Assembly (NCBI GenBank): GCA_017455145.1
Contig: JAFTBP010000002.1
Location: forward strand, 1 to 64,000
Direction of reading: 5' to 3'
DNA: 64,000 nucleotides
Source: Candidatus Saccharimonadota bacterium
GTDB taxonomy: Bacteria > Patescibacteriota > Saccharimonadia > Saccharimonadales > Saccharimonadaceae
Below, piece by piece: positions 35,325 to 45,500 of this stretch (positions within the stretch are counted from its first letter, which is position 1; every line of letters starts with the position of its first letter). The notes under the pieces were generated by a model that worked only from the letters and a program-made list of their open reading frames with translations, was not told where the DNA came from and ran no database searches. The position numbers and the translations under genes were made by a program.

Positions 35325-37295
35325 ATGCGAAAAAATATTTTCACATATATAGCCGCCAGTGCTGTAGCCTTCACTGTCGTCTGTTCTCCCCTAGCTACGT
35401 CCACATTCGCTACTTCCTGCGATGACGTAAAGTTCATCTTTGCCAGAGGCTCTGGTCAAAAATTAAAAGAGCCAGAATACTCTGAGTTTAAATATCGTAT
35501 AGCCTCAGAGCTAGACAACACCAAATCAAGCCTAAAATACGGGTTTTATGAGCTCGGTACTAATTCTGTTGGTGGCGCTAAATATCCTGCCGTTAACGCA
35601 GGTGGTCTAAATTTGCTCGGTGCCGCCGTTTCTGCCGGAACCGCCTACGAGTTCGGTAAAAGCGTAGAACAAGGCGTCGCCGAACTAACCAACTATGTCA
35701 AAGAAATCTCAGCCAGCTGTCCCAACACCAAATTCGTTCTTGCCGGCTATTCTCAAGGTGCCATGGTCGTGATGAACGCCACAAACACTATTGATCCTAA
35801 TAAAGTTATTTACGTTGCCACCTTTGGCGATCCAAAATTATATCTACCCGAAGGGAAGGGTATTATTCCCGACGCCTGTCGTGGCAAAAACCTCTCGCCT
35901 TACCGAATTTTTGCGCCCAATTGTCGCACTTCTGCTGGCTCGCTCGGAGAGAGAAACCCCTACGTGCTAGACGGCTGGTCTGGCAAAATCGGCCTCTGGT
36001 GTAAAGACAAAGACCTAGTCTGTGGCGCCGGCATTAGCTTGTCCGGTCTTAGCTCTGCCGACGGGAATGCACTGGAAAAACTTATTAACACCGCTTTAGC
36101 TTCCCATACTTCATATACTGCGGATGGTATTTTTGTGATGAGCGCCAAAACTATCGCAGAAAAAGTCGCCCTTGCCTTTCCAACTAGAATCACTCTAAAT
36201 ATCGCTACAAAAAGTTCTAATCGCGACACCGTAATATTACTAGACCGTACCGGGTCTATGTCGCCCTATATTGATAGCTACAAAGAAGAAGCTCGTCGCC
36301 TAGCCCGCGAAACTTTAAATGCTGGTGGACGTATCGCGCTCTATACCTATGGAGACCTACTCTATAAAGAGGAGCCTGTTCGCCTAGTTGATTTTGGAGC
36401 AAACTATACAGAATTTGATAGCGCCCTGAATTCCGTTTCTACAGACGGTGGTGGCGACGAACCAGAATCTTTCTACTCAGCCCTTCTTACCGTAATGAAT
36501 AACCAATCTTGGCGCGCCGGAGCCACCAAGTCTATTATCGCCCTAACCGACGCTCCAGCGCTTAATCCCGACCGCGACAATGTTACACCAGAAAAAGTCG
36601 TAAAACGCTCTTTAGAAATTGACCCGGTCAACGTTTATCTTATTTGCGATAATTCTTTTATCACAAACGAATATACCGATTTTATTTCCGCCACCAGTGG
36701 TAAAATTTTTAACACCCTAGGCAGTTTTAGTACAGATTACTTACTCACTCGCCCTAGCGCCAATTTTCCACTCACCGATTATTACGGTACTCCTGGCGAC
36801 GAATTTAACTTTACCGCTACGGTTTCATCGGGAATCTCTAAATATGAATGGGATTTAGATTTTGATGGGATTTTTGAAACAGAAACCACCACTCCTTCCG
36901 TGTCTAAAATCTATCCTAACGCCACCTCTGGATTTATCCAACTCAAAGTTACAGCAACAGATGGTACTACCAGCACCGCCTCTGCCAAAGTTAGTATTAA
37001 AAATTCCGAATCTATTACTGCGAGTATTAAAAATTTATCTGCTAGTATTTCCGGCGATTCTGCCAATGTTAGTTATGAACTAGGAGAAAATACTATTGGC
37101 GCAGTTGTTTCTCTAAACGAATCCACACTGGGCTTAACAGACAAAACCAGTTTCACTCTGACAGATTTGGCTGAAGAATCTATCCTTACCTTAACACCAA
37201 TTTCTAGTGCCGGAGAACTAGGAAAGCCCGTCTCTATTACCCTCAAACCAGACAAAGTAGCTATCCCTCTGACACCAAAAACCGGTCAAAAATAA
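35325..37295 (+). CDS. secreted cutinase-VWA-PKD fusion protein
   Basis: 656 aa with a signal peptide (1-29, TFA cleavage). Domain order: cutinase-type alpha/beta-hydrolase (about 30-280) with GYSQG (Ser143) and GDPK near 174; VWA domain (about 300-470) with the MIDAS-like DRTGSMS (about 305) and TDGGGDEPES; PKD-like beta domain (about 490-570); and a last beta segment. The end PLTPKTGQK resembles a sortase motif without a membrane helix. Cutinases are typical of Actinobacteria, where they act on lipid esters; Saccharibacteria often live on actinobacterial hosts. AAGGAG precedes the ATG. Host-directed activity is inference. Confidence 0.87.
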   Translation: MRKNIFTYIAASAVAFTVVCSPLATSTFATSCDDVKFIFARGSGQKLKEPEYSEFKYRIASELDNTKSSLKYGFYELGTNSVGGAKYPAVNAGGLNLLGAAVSAGTAYEFGKSVEQGVAELTNYVKEISASCPNTKFVLAGYSQGAMVVMNATNTIDPNKVIYVATFGDPKLYLPEGKGIIPDACRGKNLSPYRIFAPNCRTSAGSLGERNPYVLDGWSGKIGLWCKDKDLVCGAGISLSGLSSADGNALEKLINTALASHTSYTADGIFVMSAKTIAEKVALAFPTRITLNIATKSSNRDTVILLDRTGSMSPYIDSYKEEARRLARETLNAGGRIALYTYGDLLYKEEPVRLVDFGANYTEFDSALNSVSTDGGGDEPESFYSALLTVMNNQSWRAGATKSIIALTDAPALNPDRDNVTPEKVVKRSLEIDPVNVYLICDNSFITNEYTDFISATSGKIFNTLGSFSTDYLLTRPSANFPLTDYYGTPGDEFNFTATVSSGISKYEWDLDFDGIFETETTTPSVSKIYPNATSGFIQLKVTATDGTTSTASAKVSIKNSESITASIKNLSASISGDSANVSYELGENTIGAVVSLNESTLGLTDKTSFTLTDLAEESILTLTPISSAGELGKPVSITLKPDKVAIPLTPKTGQK

Positions 37296-37296
37296 C

Positions 37297-37491
37297 TTAA
37301 GTTGAAGACAAGTGCCAGTGATCCCCAAACTCACACTTATAAACCGAAAGACGCGGCGCATTATAATCGTGCTCTGCCACTCGCGCCGCCATTTCGGCTT
37401 CTTCACGCGTAGCATAACATATCTTATGCGTTTCTCCCACCCAACATCTTTCCGGCTCAAAATGAGTGTTTAAATTCAACTTCTTAGACAT
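37297..37491 (-). CDS. small conserved hypothetical protein
   Basis: 64 aa. Contains CYATREEAEMAARVAEHDY and a C-terminal CEFGDHWHLSS, i.e. two Cys and several His/Trp residues that could bind metal. TATAAT (37498-37503 on the minus strand) lies 6 nt before the ATG, which supports a real leaderless gene. Its stop lies 2 nt from the cutinase-fusion stop on the other strand. Function unknown. Confidence 0.7.
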   Translation of the reverse strand: MSKKLNLNTHFEPERCWVGETHKICYATREEAEMAARVAEHDYNAPRLSVYKCEFGDHWHLSST

Positions 37492-37528
37492 TGTTACATT
37501 ATACCAAAAAAATATAGAATAATTTTAA

Positions 37529-37795
37529 GATTCCTTAATAACTTCTTCCGGCGACCAAGGCTCCACCCGCGTCAATGATATACTACATCAATTCCCATTC
37601 TCACTGCCGTATTCAGGCGGCGTGAACAGAGAATCTGGCGCTACCGTCCTTCAGGGTACGCTCGGCGGCTGGTGGTCTGCTGGATCTAACTTTAATACCA
37701 CCGCCCGCCACCTGCGCATCTACGGTAATTATACCTACCCGGAGTACGACTACTATAAGACCAACGGCTTTTCTGTCCGCTGCGTCGCCCAGTAG
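37529..37795 (+). pseudogene. orphan C-terminal fragment of a DGR-target-like (FISUMP/C-type-lectin) protein
   Basis: Open frame after a stop at 37526-37528 and ending at TAG 37793-37795, with no start. The translation contains LQGTLGGWWSAGSNF and ends DYYKTNGFSVRCVAQ, the same domain end as the DGR target (GFSVRCIAEQ). The first 200 or more residues, the membrane anchor and promoter are missing. Near CAGGGTACG the DNA resembles TR 10410-10440, with 6 of 7 mismatches at TR adenines. It probably derives from a second variable gene. Confidence 0.68.
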
Positions 37796-37894
37796 CATAC
37801 CACATTAGCATCCTAAGAAATTCACACCTCCTTTTAAAAGAGACGGTACAAAGTGCCGTTGTAAATATTACAACAATTTTAGCCATAAAAACTA

Positions 37895-37947
37895 TTGACA
37901 CGCTATATCTAGTGTCATACAATAATCACAGACACTAAATATAGCGT
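37895..37947 (+). promoter_or_regulatory. nrdD promoter with two NrdR-like boxes
   Basis: -35 TTGACA (37895-37900), 17-nt spacer, -10 TACAAT (37918-37923). Two 16-bp sites, ACGCTATATCTAGTGT (37900-37915) and ACACTAAATATAGCGT (37932-37947), each match the NrdR box ACACwATATATwGTGT at about 14 of 16 positions and start 32 bp apart, three helical turns. Box 1 fills the spacer and box 2 lies at the transcription start, so binding would block RNA polymerase. nrdR itself is not in this window. Confidence 0.82.
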
Positions 37948-38006
37948 CAGTAAGTATCAGAGAAAACAAAAATTAGAACATATTGCATTAAGGAGGTATA
38001 ATTTTT

Positions 38007-40388
38007 ATGTTCAAAAAAATCAAGAAACGTGACGGCAAAATCGTCAATTTTAACCCAGAAAAAATTGCTGACGCTATCGCAGCGGCCGGAGCTAGTACAG
38101 AAGAATTCAAATACGACCGCGCTAAACAGTTAGCCGACAAAGTTGTCGCCCGTGCAGAAAAAGAAATCACTGCACGCACACCAAAGGTGGAACAGATTCA
38201 AGATATCGTAGAACAAGTCTTAATGGAATCTAGCTTCAAACGCACTGCTAAGGCTTATATTACTTACCGTCAAGAAAGAAACCGTACCAGAGAAGCCAAA
38301 TCCAACTTAATGGAAGGCTACAAGAAAATTGCACTTGCTGACGCATCCGAAGATTCTGACATTAAACGTTCCAACGCTAACGTAGACGGCAACTCCGCTA
38401 TGGGCAAAATGCTCCAATTCGGCGCAGAAGGCTCCAAAGAGTTTGCCAAAGCCGTACTTATGGATCCGCGCTTTGCAGCCGCTCACGACAATGGCGACAT
38501 CCATATCCACGACCTAGATTTTTACGCCACCGGCACACTCACTTGTTGTCAAACCGACCCACTAAAACTTTTCGCAAATGGTGGATTTAATACTGGACAC
38601 GGTCATCTTCGCACGCCTAATTCTATCGGCTCTTATGCTGCTCTTGCTGCCATCATTTTACAAGCTAACCAGAACGAGCAACACGGTGGTCAAAGTATCC
38701 CTAACTTTGACTACGCTATGGCACCAGGCGTTGACAAAACCTATAGAAAAGCCTTAAAGCGTAATCTAGAAAAATACAACAAATATACTGGCAAGAGCAT
38801 CAAAGCCGAAGTCGCAGACGATCTAACTTATGGTGACGACGAGAAAGCCAAAAAAGCCAAATTCCCACAAACCGTTATTGAAACTTCCAAAGAAGATACC
38901 GAAAAACAGACTTTCCAAGCTATGGAAGGCTTCATCCACAACCTTAACACTATGCACTCTCGTGCTGGCGCACAGGTTCCATTTACATCTATCAACTTTG
39001 GTACTGATACTACCCCATCTGGTCGCCTAGTTAGCAAATACCTGCTTGAAGCCACTATGAACGGCCTAGGTAAGGGCGAAACTCCTATCTTCCCAATCAG
39101 CATTTTCAAAGTCAAAGAGGGAATCAACTATAATCCAGAAGATCCTAACTACGACCTTTTCAAACGTTCTATGGAAGTATCCGCCAAACGTCTCTTCCCG
39201 AACTTTACCTTTATTGATGCGCCATTTAATTTACAGTATTACAAACCAGGCGACTACGATACCGAAATTGCTACTATGGGCTGTCGCACCCGCGTCTTTG
39301 GTTCCTGTTTCAAAGAATCTGACGGACATGTATCTGGTCGTGGCAACCTATCCTTTACCACTATCAACCTCGTCCGCATCGGTATTAAACACGGTATTTG
39401 CTTGAAAGAGCGCAAAGAGGCTGACTGGTCCGGTTTCTACAAAGAACTTGACGAAAAACTTGAACTCGTAAAAGATCAACTTCTTGAACGCTATGATTTC
39501 CAAGCCAATCAACACGTCAGGAACTTCCCATTCTTGATGGGTCAAGGCAACTGGTTTGATTCTGAGAAGCTTGGTTGGAACGATCAACTTCGCGACGTTA
39601 TTAAACACGGCACTCTCTCTATCGGCTTCATTGGCCTAGCAGAAACCTTAGTCGCTATGACCGGCAAACACCACGGCGAATCCGAAGAGTCCCGTGAACT
39701 TGGCCTTGATATCATTACCCATATGCGTGAAAAGACTGATGAATTTACCAAAAAATATAAACTCAACTTCTCTCTCCTCGCTACTCCAGCAGAAGGCTTA
39801 GCCGGACGCTTTACTGCTATTGACCGCAAAGAATATGGCAAAATCAAAGGTGTTACCGACAGGGACTTCTACACTAACTCCTTCCACGTTCCAGTTTATT
39901 ATCCAATCTCTGCCTTTGACAAAATTGACATTGAAGCCCCATATCACGCCCTCTGTAATGCTGGCCACATCAGCTATATTGAGCTAGACGGCGACCCATC
40001 CGAAAATATTGAAGCATTTGAAGCAGTTATTCGCCATATGCACGATGCAGGTATCGGTTATGGTTCTGTCAACCACCCAGTAGATAGAGATCCAGTCTGT
40101 GGATTTGCTGGAATCATCAAAGGCGACAGATGCCCATCCTGTGGCAGATTAGAATCAGAAGGAGATGTCCTCTTTGAAAGACTTCGTCGCATTACTGGTT
40201 ACCTCGTTGGCTCACTAGAACGTTGGAATGATGGTAAAAAAGCCGAAGAAGCTGCCCGTGTCAAACACTGCGTTAGCGAAAAAGATATTGCTTGCGAAAA
40301 CAAACGAAACGGCGTATTCTCAAAAGAAGAAAAAGCCGAGCGCGAAAAGAAAAAAGCAAATGCCAAAGTCGCATTAGGAAAGGAATAA
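38007..40388 (+). CDS. nrdD: anaerobic (class III) ribonucleoside-triphosphate reductase
   Basis: 793 aa. N-terminal ATP-cone (KIKKRDGKIVNFNPEKI, allosteric), then the 10-stranded barrel with YATGTLTCC (about 172-180) and CRTRVFGSC as candidate cysteine sites, a C-terminal zinc finger (DPVCGF..CPSCG, about 695-712), and the glycyl radical block RRITGYLVGS near 730. It reduces NTP to dNTP without oxygen. AAGGAGG precedes the ATG. The promoter carries NrdR-like boxes, and nrdG follows 1 nt after the stop. Confidence 0.96.
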   Translation: MFKKIKKRDGKIVNFNPEKIADAIAAAGASTEEFKYDRAKQLADKVVARAEKEITARTPKVEQIQDIVEQVLMESSFKRTAKAYITYRQERNRTREAKSNLMEGYKKIALADASEDSDIKRSNANVDGNSAMGKMLQFGAEGSKEFAKAVLMDPRFAAAHDNGDIHIHDLDFYATGTLTCCQTDPLKLFANGGFNTGHGHLRTPNSIGSYAALAAIILQANQNEQHGGQSIPNFDYAMAPGVDKTYRKALKRNLEKYNKYTGKSIKAEVADDLTYGDDEKAKKAKFPQTVIETSKEDTEKQTFQAMEGFIHNLNTMHSRAGAQVPFTSINFGTDTTPSGRLVSKYLLEATMNGLGKGETPIFPISIFKVKEGINYNPEDPNYDLFKRSMEVSAKRLFPNFTFIDAPFNLQYYKPGDYDTEIATMGCRTRVFGSCFKESDGHVSGRGNLSFTTINLVRIGIKHGICLKERKEADWSGFYKELDEKLELVKDQLLERYDFQANQHVRNFPFLMGQGNWFDSEKLGWNDQLRDVIKHGTLSIGFIGLAETLVAMTGKHHGESEESRELGLDIITHMREKTDEFTKKYKLNFSLLATPAEGLAGRFTAIDRKEYGKIKGVTDRDFYTNSFHVPVYYPISAFDKIDIEAPYHALCNAGHISYIELDGDPSENIEAFEAVIRHMHDAGIGYGSVNHPVDRDPVCGFAGIIKGDRCPSCGRLESEGDVLFERLRRITGYLVGSLERWNDGKKAEEAARVKHCVSEKDIACENKRNGVFSKEEKAEREKKKANAKVALGKE

Positions 40389-40389
40389 T

Positions 40390-40875
40390 ATGAAAATACG
40401 GTTGAGCGGGCCATTAGAACACGACAATATCGTCAATGGCTATGGCCTGCGCGCCGTCCTCTGGACACAGGGCTGTTACAAACACTGCAAAGGTTGCCAG
40501 AACCCTGAAACTTGGGATTTTAACGGTGGCTTTGAGGTAGATACTGAAGAAATTAAACAACGCCTGAGTGAATTTAGAGGACAAGCCGGCATTACCTTCT
40601 GTGGTGGAGAGCCATTTGAACAGCCAGAAGCTTGTAAGGAAATTGCCGATTATTGTAAAAAAGAACTTGGCTGGAATGTCTGGAGTTTTTCCGGATATAC
40701 CTACGAAGAATTAAAAGACGCTGGTGGCGCCAAATGGGCCTTTTTAAAATCGCTTGATGCGCTTATTGACGGACCATTTATTTTGGCAGAACGCGATTTG
40801 ACGCTTAAATTCCGCGGTTCCAGAAACCAAAGATTACTACACCTAGATAACGGAAAGATTACCAAGGTGGAATAA
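40390..40875 (+). CDS. nrdG: anaerobic ribonucleotide reductase-activating protein
   Basis: 161-aa radical SAM enzyme with CYKHCKGC (C-x3-C-x2-C, about 29-36) for a [4Fe-4S] cluster, and FCGGEPFEQ (about 73-81). It generates the glycyl radical on NrdD. It shares one base (TAATG) with the cysteine desulfurase gene downstream, so activator and iron-sulfur assembly genes are co-translated. Confidence 0.96.
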   Translation: MKIRLSGPLEHDNIVNGYGLRAVLWTQGCYKHCKGCQNPETWDFNGGFEVDTEEIKQRLSEFRGQAGITFCGGEPFEQPEACKEIADYCKKELGWNVWSFSGYTYEELKDAGGAKWAFLKSLDALIDGPFILAERDLTLKFRGSRNQRLLHLDNGKITKVE

Positions 40876-42074
40876 TGGTTTACCTAGATTATTCCGCAAC
40901 CTCTCCGCTACTGCCAGAGGTTAAAACGGCTATGCTTTCTGCCATGGAAATGACGGGCAATGCCTCATCTCTACATACGCCAGGGCATCTCACTATGAAC
41001 ATTATTGAAGATGCCCGCGAAGAAATCGCCAAACTAATTGGCGCTAAGCCAGAAGAAATTTTATTTACTTCTGGTGGAACCGAGAGTAACAATACTGTCA
41101 CAAATATTTTTGCCGGCAAAAACGTCGCCGTTTCTGCCATTGAACACCCTTCTTTACTTGAAAGTGCGAAGCTTCGTTGTAACACCACCATCATTCCCGT
41201 TGACAAAGATGGCCGCGTGAGTGGGCGAGCTTTTCCAGCGTATGACGTGCCGGATTTTGATGGCGAGACCAAAAAAGATATTAACAAAGCTCACCTCTCA
41301 CTCGTAAGCGTTATGCTTGCCAACAACGAAATTGGCACAATTAACGACATCAAGGCTTTAGCAAAAGAAGCTCACGCACATGGCGCACTATTCCATACTG
41401 ACGCCACCCAAGCTCTTGGCAAAATCAAAATCAATGTCAAAGATTTAGATGTTGACTATATGACGATATCAAGCCACAAGATCGGCGGACCAATCGGTAT
41501 TGGCGCGCTCTACATTAAAAAGGGCAGTCCATTTACGCCACTTATTATCGGCGGACACCAAGAGCACGGTCGCCGTGCCGGCACCTATCAAACTGTTAAC
41601 ATTGCCGGATTTGGCGCCGCTGCCAAGTATGCTAACAATCATCAAACTTGGGAAATTTATAACGACAAGATTAAGCCTCTTCGCGACGAGCTCCGCAAAC
41701 GTATTCTAGCAGAGATTCCATATTCTTCTAGCAACACACCAAAGAATCACTCTCTACCTCATCTTTTGAACTGCTCTTTTGAAGCCGCCGAAGGCGAATC
41801 TATTCAACTCTATCTAGACGCCGAAGGCGATATTATCGTTTCTACCGGCTCCGCCTGTGCCTCTGGCGACGGCAAACCTTCTCACGTTATTATGGCAACC
41901 AAAAATGATGCCGAAATCGCCCACTCTTCCGTCCGTTTCTCTTTAGGTCTAGATACTACAGAAAACGACATTAACCACGTTATGAAATATTTACCCGGAA
42001 TAGTTAAAAGATTACAGGGAATTAGCACGCTTACGGCTGGCAAAATTAAAAAGGAGGATAGTTATTATGCCTAA
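40875..42074 (+). CDS. iscS: cysteine desulfurase (IscS/NifS)
   Basis: 399-aa PLP enzyme that takes sulfur from cysteine for iron-sulfur clusters. FTSGGTESNN (about 63-72) is the PLP phosphate region, HTDATQALGK the cofactor-binding Asp block, SSHKIGGP the PLP lysine (Lys near 201) and STGSACASG the loop with the catalytic Cys (near 327). It overlaps nrdG by one base and iscU by 8 nt. Confidence 0.95.
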   Translation: MVYLDYSATSPLLPEVKTAMLSAMEMTGNASSLHTPGHLTMNIIEDAREEIAKLIGAKPEEILFTSGGTESNNTVTNIFAGKNVAVSAIEHPSLLESAKLRCNTTIIPVDKDGRVSGRAFPAYDVPDFDGETKKDINKAHLSLVSVMLANNEIGTINDIKALAKEAHAHGALFHTDATQALGKIKINVKDLDVDYMTISSHKIGGPIGIGALYIKKGSPFTPLIIGGHQEHGRRAGTYQTVNIAGFGAAAKYANNHQTWEIYNDKIKPLRDELRKRILAEIPYSSSNTPKNHSLPHLLNCSFEAAEGESIQLYLDAEGDIIVSTGSACASGDGKPSHVIMATKNDAEIAHSSVRFSLGLDTTENDINHVMKYLPGIVKRLQGISTLTAGKIKKEDSYYA

Positions 42075-42522
42075 AAAATCCACCAAAACTTCTGCAAATG
42101 GCTTCTCGGCCGGTACACCCTGGATTTATTCTGATATCGTTAAAGAGCACTTTCTAAACCCACGCAATTTCTTAATGGGTGACGAAAATAAGTATGATTA
42201 TGACGCTAAAGGCATTGTTGGTAATCCTATCTGTGGAGACCAAATGCTTATGATGATAAAAGTTGATGAAAAAACCAAAAAAATCACTGACGTCAAATGG
42301 AAAACCTACGGCTGTGCTTCCGCTATTGCTAGTACTTCCGCCCTCTCCGAACTCGCAAAGGGAAGAACTCTAGACGACGCATTGAAAATTACCGCCGAAG
42401 AAATTGAAGAATTTCTTGGTGGGCTACCTAAGCACAAATTCCATTGCTCAGTTTTAGGACACGAAGCTCTAGCCAGTGCCATAGCAGACTATAAGAAAAA
42501 CATTCCTTGTAAAAATCACTAA
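42067..42522 (+). CDS. iscU: IscU/NifU-type iron-sulfur scaffold protein
   Basis: 151 aa. Three conserved cysteines: PICGD (with the Asp), YGCAS and HCSVLG. It would assemble clusters with IscS. AAAGGAGG is 12 nt upstream of ATG 42067. Placement behind nrdG suggests supply of the NrdG cluster; other clients are likely as well. Confidence 0.93.
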   Translation: MPKKSTKTSANGFSAGTPWIYSDIVKEHFLNPRNFLMGDENKYDYDAKGIVGNPICGDQMLMMIKVDEKTKKITDVKWKTYGCASAIASTSALSELAKGRTLDDALKITAEEIEEFLGGLPKHKFHCSVLGHEALASAIADYKKNIPCKNH

Positions 42523-42545
42523 TCTAAGATATAATCATAAGCAAT

Positions 42546-45500
42546 ATGGACGATGAATCAGAGCCTAAATCTTTGGGTGCCTACGAAAATATGGAAGGTC
42601 CAGAAATTCGCCCTGATTTTGATGCTGACGCAGAAGGGGAGGATACTTCAAAAAAGAATAACATTGGTCAAACCGCCAGCAATATTGCTAAGCGCGCTTT
42701 AAGAGACGGCGAGAATAACGCTGCCAAATCTGTCGGAAATGTTGCTGGAAAAGCAACTGGAAAAGCCGCCGCCGGAAAAGCAGCCGAAGTAGGCCTTAAC
42801 GCCGCCACTGGCGGAATCGCTGGTACGGCCCTGAAAGTAGCCGAAAAAACTGGTGTTGCTGACAAAATCAAACCTGGTACTATACTTCCCGGAAAAATCA
42901 GTCTAAAAAAAGCCGCGCCTCTACTTACTATCCTTGTAGTTCTAATTGTCCTCTATATTATTTTATCTTTCACCGGTCAGTCGCTTTTTGCAATTGCTTT
43001 CGTGTCCCGAATGAAACAGACCTGGAATTCTACCACTTGGTCTAACCACGAAATTACAGATTACCAAACCAACAATTCACAGCTCGCCGAAGCCGAAACT
43101 TCCGAATTTGGTGATGTAGTTTTTAATGAAATGGGCTTTACTGACGACCAAATTAGAAGCTTTGAACAAGCTGGGCTAGAATACGAAGAAGGCGAAGATG
43201 GCACTAAAGCCCTAGTCCATTACGACGTTAATGGGAAAAAAGTTTATATCGTCGCAGACAAAGCCGTCAGTGGCGAAGCCTATGTCAAAGACAGTATCAT
43301 CGCAAACGATAATCAAACCATTTCTGATAGTGGCATAGACGCCGAGCGCGAAGCTGAGAATATTGCCAAACTTACCGTCGCCCTAGACGTAGAAGAAGGC
43401 GGCCGCATTATGAAATTCTCTGAAGCTTTAAAAGATCGTGCTATCCGCCGAGAATATATTACTGCTACCAACTCTTGGCGTGGTGACATATCTGGTTGGT
43501 TTAATGAGATGGCCGAAACCGTCACATCCCGCCTTGGTATTTCTAGAAACAACTGGAAAGATTTTACCACGACCGGCGATAATGATGCCGACGAAAAAGC
43601 CGTCATAGATATGGCTAAGGAATTGCCATCCGCCACAAACGGAAGCGACGTCGGAGACCTATCTTATTCTGATATGGTCAAAGATATCAGCGAAAAATCT
43701 GGCGGAGCCGGCTGTGGTGCCAGCTCGGCTTTCTCCACCGTAGAAAGCGTAGCCAATGCCGACCAAACCGCTCGCCAAGTTTCTGCTGGCTCGCTCTGGC
43801 TAGAATCCATAGACAAAACCGTCGCTGGCGAAGGTACTGGTGCTCCACTTAACGCATCCACTAATATTGTCGTTCGTTCTGGTGGCGCCGATACTGAAGG
43901 TATGCACTACCTCTTTGGTAGCGAACAAATGAACCAAGGCGATGAAGCTATCCAACTCATCTCCGCCCAAGCTAACGGCGGTCAAACAAAGGGGAAAGGT
44001 TCTATTGACCTTGATCAAATTCCAGAAGAAGAACGACCGGCTTACCAAACTTGCATTTATGAAGGAGATATTCACGATCACGAAAGCAAAGGCCCAATCT
44101 CTGCCATCGGTTCTATGTTTAAGCGTATTGGTAGCTGGATTGCTGGCAAAGCTAAAGATTTTATTTCATTTATTAAAAAAATCTTTTCTGGTGCCACTGA
44201 AGGCTTTTCGGAAGCCATCGTTGCTGCAATGGAGCCGACCGTCGCACGTTTTAATCAAATGAAAAACCAAAAATACTTTACCGGCGAAGATACTAAACTC
44301 CTCGGCGAAGCTATGGTTTCTTCTACTGAGCGCATCCTCGCAGAAAAAGCCAAATCTGGTGGTCAAACCGCCGGCGACACTGGCGCAGTAAAGACCGCCT
44401 ACCGCATTCAGCAAGAAGTTATCGCCGAGCAGGCCGAATACGACCGCGACACTAAGAGTCAATTCGACCCTACGTCAGAGCATACTTTCCTTGGCAAAAT
44501 TGCCTACTCGCTCATTCCTTTCGCTACTTCTACATCTTCCATCTCGCTTACTTCTACTGTCTCTAGCCTTGGCAACCTCATTTCAAAATCTATGGCTAGC
44601 TTACTTCCAACTTCTAATGCCATCTCGGAAACAGAACTTGCAATTTCCCAGGGCGAGTGTGTTAACAGCAACTCTATTGCCGGTTTTAGTAATGCCCATT
44701 GCAACGACTATCGTACCTTTGATGCCGAAATGACCCAAAAATCCGGAGCTAAGATTTTTGACGAGGTCGCTAGAATGCGCTTTGATGATGGCGGATACAA
44801 ATATTCCATCAGCGAAGCCGAGGGGAGAATAGGGATAGTTGAGGACGCCAGAATGCCAAACGAGCCAGACTATGGTAACGAGCCACTCAATCCAGTTGAA
44901 AGCGAATTACCGCTTCATTGGAGTCCAAGAGGCGATTGGGGGGAAGGTACACCAAACGGCTGCGAATCTAATTGGGAATACATTATGAAGGGAACTGGCC
45001 AATATGATGAGAATGGCAAAGAAATAGAAAAACCGTATTATTACTGGGACTACCCAACCGAGTGGAGTTATTCTCGCATTACTAACTTTGAGTATAATGG
45101 CTATAAAACTGGCTGGCCTAACCGCATTTCCAAAGACGAAGCTGGCAAAGAGGAAGCCAAAAACGACGACGACCCAGGCGGATGTATGCTTGACCTCTCT
45201 ATCGGCAAAGAAAAACAACCAGTCATCAACAAGCGTGGCGCCTATCATCTCTTTAACCTAATGTCCGGTCAACGTGGTAGCGAAAATGGTGTCGGCGACG
45301 CCACTAATGCCGAACTTGTCGCCAAAAATGATTTTACAAAAGGCCGCATTCATCCGTGCCTTGTCGGAGCTAGAGCCTGCGCAACCTATATGAGTGAATA
45401 CAAGTGGCCAGCCGACCAAGACGAAGTTTTATCTAGCATAATTATGTCTCGCTGGATAGGTGGCAGTAGTTACGTTTATAAAACAGATGACGATTCTATG

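Noticed and set aside
37218-37295. PKTG at the end of the cutinase fusion as a sortase signal
   Set aside because: No hydrophobic segment or basic tail follows; the protein ends three residues later.
37297-37491. Treating the 64-aa ORF as a shadow of the neighbouring gene
   Set aside because: It does not overlap the neighbour and has a leaderless -10 box 6 nt before its ATG, so it was kept as a gene.
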